A DNA stretch of 64,000 bases from Flavobacteriales bacterium (GTDB taxonomy: Bacteria; Bacteroidota; Bacteroidia; UBA10329): assembly GCA_021739695.1 (NCBI GenBank), contig JAIPBM010000018.1:1-64000 (forward strand), read 5' to 3'. The translations under genes and the position numbers were made by a program. Below, one piece after another: positions 16,864-25,173 of the stretch. Positions within the stretch are counted from its first letter, which is position 1. Each line of letters starts with the position of its first letter. The notes below the pieces were generated by a model. It made no database searches. It saw only the letters and a program-made list of their open reading frames with translations, and was not told where the DNA came from.

Positions 16864-19098
16864 ATGGATTTTAAGAGCGCAGTTTCGGAAGGAATTCCAA
16901 GTCAACTTCCAGCTAAGAACGAACGTGACCCTCAACTAAGTCACGCGCCAAAGCGGAAAGACACTCTCAGTGCAGAAGAGAAAAAACTGGCCTTGCGAAA
17001 TGCCTTGCGCTACTTCCCGCAGGAATGGCATGCTGAATTGGCAAAGGAATTTTCTGAGGAGCTGAACGCTTACGGCCGCATTTACATGTACCGTTTTATG
17101 CCAGCGTATGAAATGTATGCACGGCCGATCTCTGCATATCCAGCCCGATGTCAGCAAGCTGCGGCTATCATGCTCATGATCCAGAATAACTTAGATCCGG
17201 CTGTGGCACAGCATCCGCAGGAACTCATCACTTATGGAGGAAATGGAGCTGTTTTCCAGAACTGGGCGCAGTATCGTTTGACCATGAAATACCTCTCGGA
17301 AATGACCGAAGAGCAAACCTTGGCCATGTATAGCGGCCATCCCATGGGATTATTCCCAAGCCACAAGGATGCACCGCGTGTTGTGGTAACCAACGGCATG
17401 ATGATTCCGAACTACAGCAAGCCTGACGATTGGGAGAAATTCAACGCCTTGGGCGTTACCCAATACGGACAAATGACCGCGGGTTCGTATATGTACATCG
17501 GTCCGCAGGGAATTGTGCATGGAACTACTATAACCGTGCTGAATGCGGTGAGGAAACTGACCTCCCCCAACCCCTCCAAAGGAGGGGAGTGGCAGTCCGA
17601 TTTAACTTTATCTAAAACATCATATCAAGGCACCCCGAATTCCCCTTCCCTTCGGGGAGGGGTCAGGGGTGGGGTTGGCCTTCCTTTATTCGTAACCTCC
17701 GGCCTTGGTGGCATGAGCGGAGCGCAGCCAAAGGCTGGAAACATTGCTGGCGTGGTTACCATTTGTGCCGAGATCAATCCAGCAGCGGCCGAAAAACGCC
17801 ACTCACAAGGTTGGGTAGATGAGCTCATTCATGATGTGGATCTGTGCATTGAAACAGCATTGGTATTTCAATCAGACAAAAAAGCCAGAAGCATTGCTTT
17901 CGTTGGCAACGTGGTTGACCTATGGGAACGCTTGGCAGAACGGAACATCAAGGTTGATCTGGGTTCGGACCAAACCTCCTTGCACAACCCTTGGGCCGGT
18001 GGTTATTATCCAGTTGGATTGAGTTATAAGGAAAGCAATGCACTGATGGCGAATGAGCCAGACGCGTTCAAGAAGCGTGTGCAGGAAACACTACGCAGAC
18101 AGGTTTCAGCCATCAATAAATTGGCAGAAAACGGAATGTATTTCTTCGATTATGGAAATGCTTTTCTGTTGGAGGCAGGAAGAGCTGGGGCGGATATATT
18201 TACCCCTCCCCAACCCTCCCCAAAGGGGAGGGAGTTGCGCTCCGAGCCAAGTTCAGATAAACGTGCCAGCTCCCCTCCTTTGGAGGGGTCGGGGGAGGCT
18301 TCGAATTCCCCTTCCCTTCGGGGAGGGGTCAGGGGTGGGGCTGTTGGGGAGGCCGCTTTCCGCTACTCAAGTTACGTTCAAGACATCATGGGACCAATGT
18401 GCTTCGATTACGGTTTCGGCCCCTTCCGTTGGGTGTGTGCTTCTGGCAAAGAAGAAGACCTGCAAGCCACAGATGCGATTGCAGCACAGGTCATTGAAGA
18501 AATGCTTTTAAATGCTCCTGAAGAAATTCGAGGACAACTACAGGATAATCTTCTTTGGGTTCGCGAAGCGCAGCAGAACAAGTTAGTGGTCGGGTCGCAG
18601 GCGCGCATCCTTTATGCTGATGCGGAAGGACGAACTAAGATTGCGGCTGCCTTCAACAAGGCCATCAAAGATGGGAAGATCGGACCTGTGGTTCTCGGCC
18701 GCGACCATCATGATGTTTCTGGAACAGATTCGCCATATCGCGAGACTTCAAACATTTATGATGGCTCGCAATTCACTGCCGACATGGCTGTGCAGAATTT
18801 TGTGGGCGATGCCTTTCGCGGAGCAACATGGATCAGTCTTCACAACGGTGGTGGTGTTGGTTGGGGAGAAGTGATAAACGGTGGTTTCGGAATGCTGCTG
18901 GATGGCTCAGAAGATGCCGACCGCAGGCTGAAAATGATGCTTCATTGGGACGTGAACAATGGAATCTCAAGACGAAGCTGGGCAAGGAATGAAGGCGCTG
19001 TTTTCGCCATTAAACGCGCCATGGAAGCGGAACCAAACCTGAAGGTGACTTTGCCTAACTTCGTGGACGATGCGCTGCTGGATAATCTCGATATGTAG
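16864..19098 (+). CDS. hutU: Urocanate hydratase with two in-frame repeat insertions
   Basis: 744 residues. The family is recognised along its length: TYGGNGAVFQNWAQYRL, SGHPMGLFPSH, TAGSYMYIGPQGIVHGT, TSGLGGMSGAQPKAG (NAD site), DLGSDQTSLHNPWAGGYYP, GPMCFDYGFGPFRWVC and GGVGWGEVINGGFG. It hydrates urocanate to imidazolonepropionate in histidine breakdown. Residues 233-271 and about 447-492 are foreign: proline/glycine-rich stretches (for example SPNPSKGGEW and SPSLRGGVRGG) encoded by G/C-run palindromic DNA, 117 and 138 bases long, both multiples of three. Without them the protein would be about 659 residues, a usual size for the long form of the family. No other hut gene is nearby. Confidence 0.9.
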   Translation: MDFKSAVSEGIPSQLPAKNERDPQLSHAPKRKDTLSAEEKKLALRNALRYFPQEWHAELAKEFSEELNAYGRIYMYRFMPAYEMYARPISAYPARCQQAAAIMLMIQNNLDPAVAQHPQELITYGGNGAVFQNWAQYRLTMKYLSEMTEEQTLAMYSGHPMGLFPSHKDAPRVVVTNGMMIPNYSKPDDWEKFNALGVTQYGQMTAGSYMYIGPQGIVHGTTITVLNAVRKLTSPNPSKGGEWQSDLTLSKTSYQGTPNSPSLRGGVRGGVGLPLFVTSGLGGMSGAQPKAGNIAGVVTICAEINPAAAEKRHSQGWVDELIHDVDLCIETALVFQSDKKARSIAFVGNVVDLWERLAERNIKVDLGSDQTSLHNPWAGGYYPVGLSYKESNALMANEPDAFKKRVQETLRRQVSAINKLAENGMYFFDYGNAFLLEAGRAGADIFTPPQPSPKGRELRSEPSSDKRASSPPLEGSGEASNSPSLRGGVRGGAVGEAAFRYSSYVQDIMGPMCFDYGFGPFRWVCASGKEEDLQATDAIAAQVIEEMLLNAPEEIRGQLQDNLLWVREAQQNKLVVGSQARILYADAEGRTKIAAAFNKAIKDGKIGPVVLGRDHHDVSGTDSPYRETSNIYDGSQFTADMAVQNFVGDAFRGATWISLHNGGGVGWGEVINGGFGMLLDGSEDADRRLKMMLHWDVNNGISRRSWARNEGAVFAIKRAMEAEPNLKVTLPNFVDDALLDNLDM
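17560..17676. repeat. Palindromic repeat insertion A in hutU
   Basis: Starts ACCTCCCCCAACCCCTCC, contains the hairpin CCCCTCCAAAGGAGGGG, a unique centre, and ends with the hairpin CCCCTTCCCTTCGGGGAGGGG followed by TCAGGGGTGGGGTT. The two ends are rough inverted repeats. Length 117 bases, no stop codon in the hutU frame. Confidence 0.8.
18202..18339. repeat. Palindromic repeat insertion B in hutU
   Basis: Three hairpin modules in a row: CCCTCCCCAAAGGGGAGGG, then CCCCTCCTTTGGAGGGG, then CCCCTTCCCTTCGGGGAGGGG. The middle module with its tail is the reverse complement of the left end of insertion A, and the right module is the same as the right end of insertion A. So B looks like a nested or rearranged copy of the family. 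Length about 138 bases, open in the hutU frame. Confidence 0.8.
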
Positions 19099-19110
19099 TA
19101 AAATTGGTGC

Positions 19111-19185
19111 GTCATTCCGAGGGAAGTATGACCGAAGGAATCTCATGCGTTTCGCTGGAGATTGCTTCGCTCCGCTCGCAATGAC
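19111..19185. repeat. GTCATTCCGAG...AATGAC dispersed repeat
   Basis: A 75-base unit that begins GTCATTCCGAG and ends GCTCCGCTCGCAATGAC, with inner GGAATCTCA and GAGATTGCTTCG. The outer GTCATT and AATGAC are inverted repeats. This sequence type is a widespread bacterial dispersed repeat (its translation often reads SERSEES). It begins 12 bases after the hutU stop and runs into the start region of the next gene. Confidence 0.75.
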
Positions 19186-19726
19186 TGCTCTGCTTCTGTG
19201 TATTCAAACGGATGGCTTTGGCCAGGTTGCGGAAGAAGAAACCCCGTTCAATCAGCAACTAGAGCATCGCGTGGGACTTGGCTTTGCCATCACGGGTTTC
19301 AGTTCCAACTTCACCTATTTCGTTTCGCCTCATTACTCGTTCCGCTACCATCGGCATTGGTTCGGGTTCACTCCTTTTTACGGAAGATTGGATGCCAACG
19401 CCAAGCAACAGGACGTGGGAATTGGCATCGACTATAGGCTTTATCCTTTCAAAAACCTGAACTCGACCTTGCTGTATTTCCCGATCGGTGTCCACTACAA
19501 TCATAAGTGGACAGGCAAGAGCGAAAAGACAGCCATGTTCTACAAAGCTGGATTCGGGGTAGAAGCCTTGCTTGGCAAACGCTTTGCCCTATCGTTGGAT
19601 GCAAATTTTGCAGTCGGTCAAACGCTTAGTTCCAAAATCCGAACAGCCGAGCGTGGCAGCGTTGGCTCGGCAAACAATCTGAACTATTATTTTCTGCCTG
19701 TTATCCGTATATCCTACCGTCTGTGA
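19145..19726 (+). CDS. Exported beta-barrel-like protein, start supplied by a repeat
   Basis: 193 residues from ATG 19145. The signal peptide (MRFAGDCFAPLAMTALLLCI then cleavage after GFGQ) begins inside the 75-base dispersed repeat; ATG 19181, at the very end of the repeat, is the alternative and gives a shorter signal MTALLLCIQTDGFGQ. The mature protein is rich in alternating aromatic strands (FTYFVSPHYSFRYHRHWFGF, GIGIDYRLYPF, LLYFPIGVHYNHKW) and ends in YRL, like a small outer-membrane barrel. The family is not recognised. Its stop overlaps the GTG of the next gene (GTGA), suggesting co-translation. Confidence 0.65.
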   Translation: MRFAGDCFAPLAMTALLLCIQTDGFGQVAEEETPFNQQLEHRVGLGFAITGFSSNFTYFVSPHYSFRYHRHWFGFTPFYGRLDANAKQQDVGIGIDYRLYPFKNLNSTLLYFPIGVHYNHKWTGKSEKTAMFYKAGFGVEALLGKRFALSLDANFAVGQTLSSKIRTAERGSVGSANNLNYYFLPVIRISYRL

Positions 19727-20772
19727 GCAACAACATCTCCAAAAAGAAGCACTTCATTCCCATCATTCCTTCGCTCAGAAAGTATCTGAAAAAGGAAGGG
19801 CGAGAAATGAAACTCGGATTGGTGTATGATGATCTTTTGGAGCATCAATTGGCCACTCCGCTGCTCGACAAGAAGGGTCAGGATACGCTTTGGGAAACCG
19901 TTTTCTACGAACCCGCAAGAACCAAGAAACTCTACCAATCGCTTACCTATATATATGTAATGCTGAAAAATGAGGGCGATTTCAGCTCTCAGGAACATTT
20001 GGATGTGGAGCGTATAGATTACTGCTCATTCGGAAATTCGAACCCGTTCCGCATCCGTATCATCAACAAATTCAACGACAATTACGATTACTTCTACATC
20101 AAAACAGCCGATGCATCGCGGGTTTATGGCTTGGAGTTGGAGCATCTTCTCTCGCCAAATCGTATCAGCTATTATGTAGATGGCAACACCTTAATTGAGG
20201 AACACATTGCCGGAATTCCGGGCGACATGTTCATCAACACCATGATGCTGACCAAACAGACCAATAAGGTGCGATTGGCCAAAGAATTTGTAAAGTTCAA
20301 TGAGCGTTGTTTTGTGCGCCTATTAGGTGATATGCGCAGCTACAATTATGTGCTCGACATTACGCCCGATTTTGATGACGTGCAGTATCGCATCCGCGCC
20401 ATCGATTTTGATCAGCAGTGCTACGAAGGCCGCAAGAACCTTTACCTGCCGCAGTTCTTCAAAGAGAATTTTCCGTTAGTGGAATTGGGCATGCAGCTCA
20501 TCAACGAAAAAACCGTTAAGCAATATCAGGCCGAAGAACGCTCGTTGATCGCGAGAAGGCTAATTGCATCGCGTTACCGCGTGAAAGACCTGATCGATTG
20601 CATGGAAGAGGACAACATATCCACCGAGGAGAAAGTGCAACAGCTACGCGAAGATCTGGCCAAGCATCACGCTCATGAAGCCTTCCTTTCGTGCGCCAAT
20701 ATGGGAAGCATCCTAAAACTGCACCTCAAGCAATCTCTAGGAAAGCATATTCGGAAGGTGAGGAATCTTTAG
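19723..20772 (+). CDS. Uncharacterised protein with kinase-like motif pattern
   Basis: 349 residues from GTG 19723, overlapping the previous stop. I do not recognise the family. The order of motifs resembles aminoglycoside-phosphotransferase/choline-kinase folds: YFYIKTAD with K127 (candidate ATP lysine), LELEHL (helix C, E140), a hinge-like IEEHIAGIPGD (159-168), a catalytic-loop-like LLGDMRSYNYVL with D203 and N208, and AIDFDQQ with D228 and D230 (metal-binding position). No signal peptide or membrane helix. The C-terminal 80 residues are helical and basic. The kinase idea is inference from motif spacing only. Confidence 0.6.
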   Translation: MSNNISKKKHFIPIIPSLRKYLKKEGREMKLGLVYDDLLEHQLATPLLDKKGQDTLWETVFYEPARTKKLYQSLTYIYVMLKNEGDFSSQEHLDVERIDYCSFGNSNPFRIRIINKFNDNYDYFYIKTADASRVYGLELEHLLSPNRISYYVDGNTLIEEHIAGIPGDMFINTMMLTKQTNKVRLAKEFVKFNERCFVRLLGDMRSYNYVLDITPDFDDVQYRIRAIDFDQQCYEGRKNLYLPQFFKENFPLVELGMQLINEKTVKQYQAEERSLIARRLIASRYRVKDLIDCMEEDNISTEEKVQQLREDLAKHHAHEAFLSCANMGSILKLHLKQSLGKHIRKVRNL

Positions 20773-20773
20773 A

Positions 20774-21448
20774 TCAGCTAAAAAGTTTCGCTAGCCAACT
20801 TTTATTACTGGAATTAGGAACAGCAACTGCTAGCTCCAACTCGTTTGTCTTTTTTATAACGTACGGTTGAAAACACCACTCTTTCGAAACTGGTTCATTG
20901 GTCAATCTTCTAAACACTCCGGTTTTCGCAGGAAGTGTCGCGTCATACTGCCAGTCTTCACTTTCCTTTAAAAACTCCTCAAGTACCCTTACCGACCACA
21001 ACTGAGTATCATCTAACAACAGGATTCCACCAACTTTAAGTTTGGAAGCATAATAGTGAAAATCGATCATTGGAGTTGGAAAACCATGTCCTCCATCGAT
21101 AAGGAGAAGATCAAACTCACCCGAGCAAGCTTGATCGAACACTGCCATGTCTGAAGTCTTGAGCACAAATTCCATTTTATCCAAAGACAACCCATTTTCT
21201 GTACAATACACGCTCAAACGTTGTTTTTCCGACTCTTCTGGGTTAATGCAAACATGGGCCGTACCTTTCATTGCGAACAAAGCAGTACTGATCCCCATGC
21301 CTGTTTCCAAGGTTCTCATGCTAGGCGTGAGAATCTTATCCAAATAAAGAAATGTTTGATTTGGAAGGCCAGAGGCAGTTATTTCTCCTTCCGTCCATTC
21401 ATGGACCTTAGGCGGGCATTCTAACAATTGTTCAACTGTGGTTATCAT
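20774..21448 (-). CDS. Class I SAM-dependent methyltransferase-like protein
   Basis: 224 residues from ATG 21448 (MITTVEQLLECPP). A longer frame could begin at TTG 21502, overlapping the pheT stop. LETGMGISTALFAMKG is the glycine-rich SAM loop (canonical ExGxGxST), FDLLLIDGGHGFPTPMIDF gives the acidic second motif, and GGILLLDDTQLWS follows, as in the Methyltransf_24 group. Substrate unknown. It lies directly downstream of pheT on the same strand and may be read through from it. Confidence 0.75.
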   Translation of the reverse strand: MITTVEQLLECPPKVHEWTEGEITASGLPNQTFLYLDKILTPSMRTLETGMGISTALFAMKGTAHVCINPEESEKQRLSVYCTENGLSLDKMEFVLKTSDMAVFDQACSGEFDLLLIDGGHGFPTPMIDFHYYASKLKVGGILLLDDTQLWSVRVLEEFLKESEDWQYDATLPAKTGVFRRLTNEPVSKEWCFQPYVIKKTNELELAVAVPNSSNKSWLAKLFS

Positions 21449-21498
21449 TTGGCGATTAATCCTTTGTATAAAAATCGATTTGAAAAAACCAAAAATAA

Positions 21499-23946
21499 TC
21501 AACCTCTCAAAACAGCACCGACCTCTTGCTCAAATCGTTGTTGAAGGCGGCCCATGGTTTTGTCGATGGTCTTGTCATTCAGCGTTGCCTTTTCATCTTG
21601 AAGGATGAAGCTGAGTGCGTAGGAACGCTTGCCCTCTGGAACACCTTTCCCTTCGTACACATCAAACAGGTCCACTTCTTTGAGAAGACTTCTTTCTGTC
21701 TGATAGGCAAGTTGCTCCAACTGCGCATACTTCACGGTCTTGTCTACAAAAAGCGCAAGGTCTCTCCTCACGGAAGGATACTTCGGCAGTTCTGTTACTT
21801 CAAACTCATTTAGGGCAGAAAGTTTCAGCACACGGTTCCAATCGAAATCAGCAAAGAATACTTCTTGATCAATGTCGAAAGCTTCGAGAATATTGGAATT
21901 GACACTTCCGAAGTTGGCGAGCAATTGCCCATCCTTTGTGCGGAATTCCATACCGTAGTTGAACGTACGGGCGTCAGACAGATCCTGCAACAGCGATTTA
22001 ATTCCCATTCGATTCAGAATGGACCGGACAGCCCCATGAATGTGATGGAAATTGCCATTTCCTACTGGTGAGTTCCAGCGCTCTTTCTGCCATCTTCCAG
22101 TGATAAAAAGACCAAGTGCGGCATGTTCTTCATACGGCCATTTCTCTTTGCCCGAAAGACCATAGACATTCCCGAACTCATAGAATTTGCAGTTCGGGTT
22201 CTGATGGCGAATGTTGCGCGAAAGACTTTCCAATCCACCAAACAGCAAGGTCTGGCGCATGGCGTTGAGGTCCGTGCTCAAGGGGTTCAAAATATCAACT
22301 TTCGACTTTCCTGCTTCCGCAAAATGGGTGTCCATATAGGAAGCCTTGGTGAGCGAGTTATTCATGATCTCGTTAAAGCCCTGAGCCGTTAACGCATCGG
22401 AAACAAGATTTCGCAATTGCTCCGGGCTTTTCTTATCCGAAGCAATGAGTGGCACGCGCAATTGGCCGCTTCCAACGATGCGGTCGTAGCCGTAAACACG
22501 TAGTATTTCTTCAATGACATCCGCTTCTCGCGTCACATCATTCTTGAACGAAGGCACGGAAAGCTTCAACCCGTCTTCCGTTTTCTTCTCCACATAAATT
22601 CCCAGATCATCCAAGATGGAAAGCACCGTTTCTTTCGGGATTTCCTGACCGATCAATCGGTTGATGTTGTCAAACTTCACCTCCACTTTCTGGTGCGGAA
22701 TCGGAATCGGATAGATATCGGTGATGACGGATAGCTTTCCACCTGCCACTTCTTGAATGAGCAAAGCAGCGCGCTTGGCTGCCAACACAACGGTTTCAGG
22801 ATCAATGCCTCTTTCAAAACGGAAAGATGCGTCTGTGCTCAATCCATGTCGTTTGGCCGTTTTCCGGATGGAAACTGGATTGAAATAGGCACTTTCCAAG
22901 AACACGTTCTTCGTGTTCTCTGTCACACCTGAATTCAAACCACCGAAAACTCCGGCAATGCACATGCCATCACTGGCGTTGCAGATCATCAGATCACCAT
23001 CATTCAGCTTTCGCTCCACTTCATCCAGCGTGGTGAATTCCTCAGCCGATTTTGCTGTTCGCACAATCACCTTCTGGTCTTTGATCTTGTCTGCATCAAA
23101 GGCGTGCAGCGGCTGGCCAAGTTCATGCAATACGAAATTGGTGACATCCACTACATTATTAATAGGTCGTGAACCGATGGCTTTCAATCTATTCTGTAAC
23201 CAAGCAGGCGATGGTTTTACTTCAATTCCTTGGATATAAAGTCCTACGTAACGCGGACATGCTTCCAGATCTTGAACATCAATCGTTATCGGATTTTCCT
23301 TCAGATCGGCAGAATAGCCCATCACATCCGGCCACTCCAGTTTCAAGTTTTCATGTCCTCCTTTTATCTCGCGGATAACTGCCCGTAGGTCGCGTGCTAC
23401 GCCAATGTGGCTCATGGCATCAGCACGATTCGGAGTGAGGCCGATTTCCAAAACGAAATCATTCTCCACATCAAAATATTCCGAAGCTGGCGTTCCAACC
23501 TTCACATCTGCAGGCAGAACCATGATGCCATCATGACCTTGACCCAAACCAATTTCATCTTCGGCACAGATCATTCCTTCAGAAACCTGCCCTCTGATCT
23601 TCGATTTCTTAATCTCGAAGGGTTCACCTTCCGAAGGGTAAAGTTTGGCGCCAACAATTGCAACCACCACTTTCTGCCCCACTTCCACGTTCGGGGCTCC
23701 ACAAACGATGTCCAACAGTTCACCCGAACCGATATTCACCTTCGTACAGTTCAAACGGTCGGCATCCGGATGCTTTTCCTTGCTCACCACCTCGCCTAGT
23801 ACCAATCCTTCCAAACCTCCATTGATGGACGTAAAAGGAATGACCTTTTCCACTTCCAGACCACTGCCAGTAAGCAGTGCTGCAGCTTCGTTCACATCAA
23901 GATCAACAGGCAAGTATTGGCGAAGCCAATTGTAAGAAATGTTCAT
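21499..23946 (-). CDS. pheT: Phenylalanine-tRNA ligase beta subunit
   Basis: 815 residues, full length. The N-terminal tRNA-binding OB domain (about 40-150) includes HPDADRLNCTKVNIG; the B3/B4 editing domain follows with RPINNVVDVTNFVLHELGQPLHAFD; the B5 domain and core contain RFERGIDPE and GLSTDASFRFERG; the C-terminal ferredoxin-like anticodon-binding domain starts at ELPKYPSVRRDLALFVD. With the alpha subunit (not in the window) it charges tRNA-Phe. A near-consensus promoter element lies 19 bases upstream of the ATG. Confidence 0.96.
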   Translation of the reverse strand: MNISYNWLRQYLPVDLDVNEAAALLTGSGLEVEKVIPFTSINGGLEGLVLGEVVSKEKHPDADRLNCTKVNIGSGELLDIVCGAPNVEVGQKVVVAIVGAKLYPSEGEPFEIKKSKIRGQVSEGMICAEDEIGLGQGHDGIMVLPADVKVGTPASEYFDVENDFVLEIGLTPNRADAMSHIGVARDLRAVIREIKGGHENLKLEWPDVMGYSADLKENPITIDVQDLEACPRYVGLYIQGIEVKPSPAWLQNRLKAIGSRPINNVVDVTNFVLHELGQPLHAFDADKIKDQKVIVRTAKSAEEFTTLDEVERKLNDGDLMICNASDGMCIAGVFGGLNSGVTENTKNVFLESAYFNPVSIRKTAKRHGLSTDASFRFERGIDPETVVLAAKRAALLIQEVAGGKLSVITDIYPIPIPHQKVEVKFDNINRLIGQEIPKETVLSILDDLGIYVEKKTEDGLKLSVPSFKNDVTREADVIEEILRVYGYDRIVGSGQLRVPLIASDKKSPEQLRNLVSDALTAQGFNEIMNNSLTKASYMDTHFAEAGKSKVDILNPLSTDLNAMRQTLLFGGLESLSRNIRHQNPNCKFYEFGNVYGLSGKEKWPYEEHAALGLFITGRWQKERWNSPVGNGNFHHIHGAVRSILNRMGIKSLLQDLSDARTFNYGMEFRTKDGQLLANFGSVNSNILEAFDIDQEVFFADFDWNRVLKLSALNEFEVTELPKYPSVRRDLALFVDKTVKYAQLEQLAYQTERSLLKEVDLFDVYEGKGVPEGKRSYALSFILQDEKATLNDKTIDKTMGRLQQRFEQEVGAVLRG

Positions 23947-23964
23947 TCTAATAAGTTTGGGTCG

Positions 23965-23972
23965 CGAATTTA
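23965..23972 (-). promoter_or_regulatory. Probable promoter -7 element for pheT
   Basis: Minus-strand TAAATTCG differs from TAnnTTTG by one base, 18 bases before the ATG. Confidence 0.3.
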
Positions 23973-24027
23973 AGCTTTGTGCCGTTCTAAAAGAGAAAGA
24001 CTAGGCATCGCTCAGCAGACATGTATC

Positions 24028-25101
24028 TTATTTGGTTGGCAAACTGATGTGGCCAGAGCTGCTATCTCGTTCTGCTCCTGTTACACTTTTCAAGACATTG
24101 ATTTCGCCATGGTATTTCAAAACGCCCAGAAATGCGAAGATCAGTGCTTCTTTAAAGTCAATTATTTCAGATTCAGGAATTACAACATTTGTATTTGAAA
24201 GTGCGCTGATCCGTTCCATCAGGAACGTGTTTTTTGCACCTCCGCCCGTCACCAAAACACTTCCACCAGCAGCATGTGCATTTATAACCGAACTGATCTG
24301 CTGAGCAGCGTGTTCCACAACGGTTCTCAACTTAGTCTCTATCGATTTTTCAGAACGCTGAATGATCGGTAAAAACGCTTGTTCCAACCACTCGCGCGAT
24401 AAGGAAGGTCGGTTCATCTGAGAATAAACTGGGAGTTGATTCAGATCAGCCAACAGTTGTTCATCCTCATTCCCAGATCTCGCAAGTTCTCCAGCCAGGT
24501 CGTATGGTTTTCCTAATACATTGGCTAATGGATTCAAAGCAATGTTCACTGGGCAAATATCAAAAGCGCGCCTAGTGTCGCCCATCCTGTAACTGATATT
24601 TGAAAATCCACCCAAATTCAAACACATGTCAAATTCAGAAAATAAGAGCTCATCTCCCATCGGAACCAATGGAGCGCCTTGCCCACCCAACGAAACATCC
24701 AATGTTCGGAAATCCGAAATCGTTGTGTTTCCTGTACAATTGGCAATTTCATCTCCACTTCCAATCTGCAATGTGTACCTATTTGCAGGGTCATGGAAAA
24801 CCGTGTGCCCATGCGAGCAAATAAGATCTGGATCAGCCAAATGGAACTTCGTCAAAAAGGCACAAACGTGTTGGCCGATGTACTTTCCGAAAACAATATT
24901 CAGTTCTGCGAGGTCGACAGGAGCAAGAGTGTGTGCGTTCCCGAGCTTAGCGCGCCATTCAGAATCATACTCGATACATTCGGTTGCGCTGATCTTGAAA
25001 CTCCAATTTCCATCGAAATTGAACTCAACGAAACACAGATCAAGCCCATCGAGTGATGTGCCCGACATGATACCAACGGCCAATGTTCTGTGCGGAGTCA
25101 A
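24028..25101 (-). CDS. anmK: Anhydro-N-acetylmuramic acid kinase
   Basis: 357 residues. VGIMSGTSLDGLDLCFVEF near the N-terminus is the family signature with the ATP-binding loop; SHGHTVFHDP, TLQIGSGDEIA, FRTLDVSLGGQGAPLVP and LVTGGGAKNTFLMERI complete it. The enzyme opens and phosphorylates 1,6-anhydro-MurNAc released in cell-wall recycling. It is divergent from the acyl-CoA dehydrogenase gene. Confidence 0.95.
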   Translation of the reverse strand: MTPHRTLAVGIMSGTSLDGLDLCFVEFNFDGNWSFKISATECIEYDSEWRAKLGNAHTLAPVDLAELNIVFGKYIGQHVCAFLTKFHLADPDLICSHGHTVFHDPANRYTLQIGSGDEIANCTGNTTISDFRTLDVSLGGQGAPLVPMGDELLFSEFDMCLNLGGFSNISYRMGDTRRAFDICPVNIALNPLANVLGKPYDLAGELARSGNEDEQLLADLNQLPVYSQMNRPSLSREWLEQAFLPIIQRSEKSIETKLRTVVEHAAQQISSVINAHAAGGSVLVTGGGAKNTFLMERISALSNTNVVIPESEIIDFKEALIFAFLGVLKYHGEINVLKSVTGAERDSSSGHISLPTK

Positions 25102-25140
25102 AGTGTGGTGTAACGTTAATGAATTTTAGGATGAATAAAG

Positions 25141-25148
25141 TACATTTG
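25141..25148 (+). promoter_or_regulatory. Promoter -7 element for acyl-CoA dehydrogenase
   Basis: TACATTTG matches TAnnTTTG exactly, 25 bases before the ATG. Confidence 0.5.
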
Positions 25149-25173
25149 CCGCTCACCAAAGCACCATTTTAAG

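Noticed and set aside
17560-18339. CRISPR array formed by the repeated G/C-rich units
   Set aside because: There are only two insertions, with no regular direct repeats or spacers and no cas genes.
16864-19098. hutU as a frameshifted or fused gene
   Set aside because: The frame is open throughout and family similarity resumes on both sides of each insertion in the same frame, so insertion explains it better.
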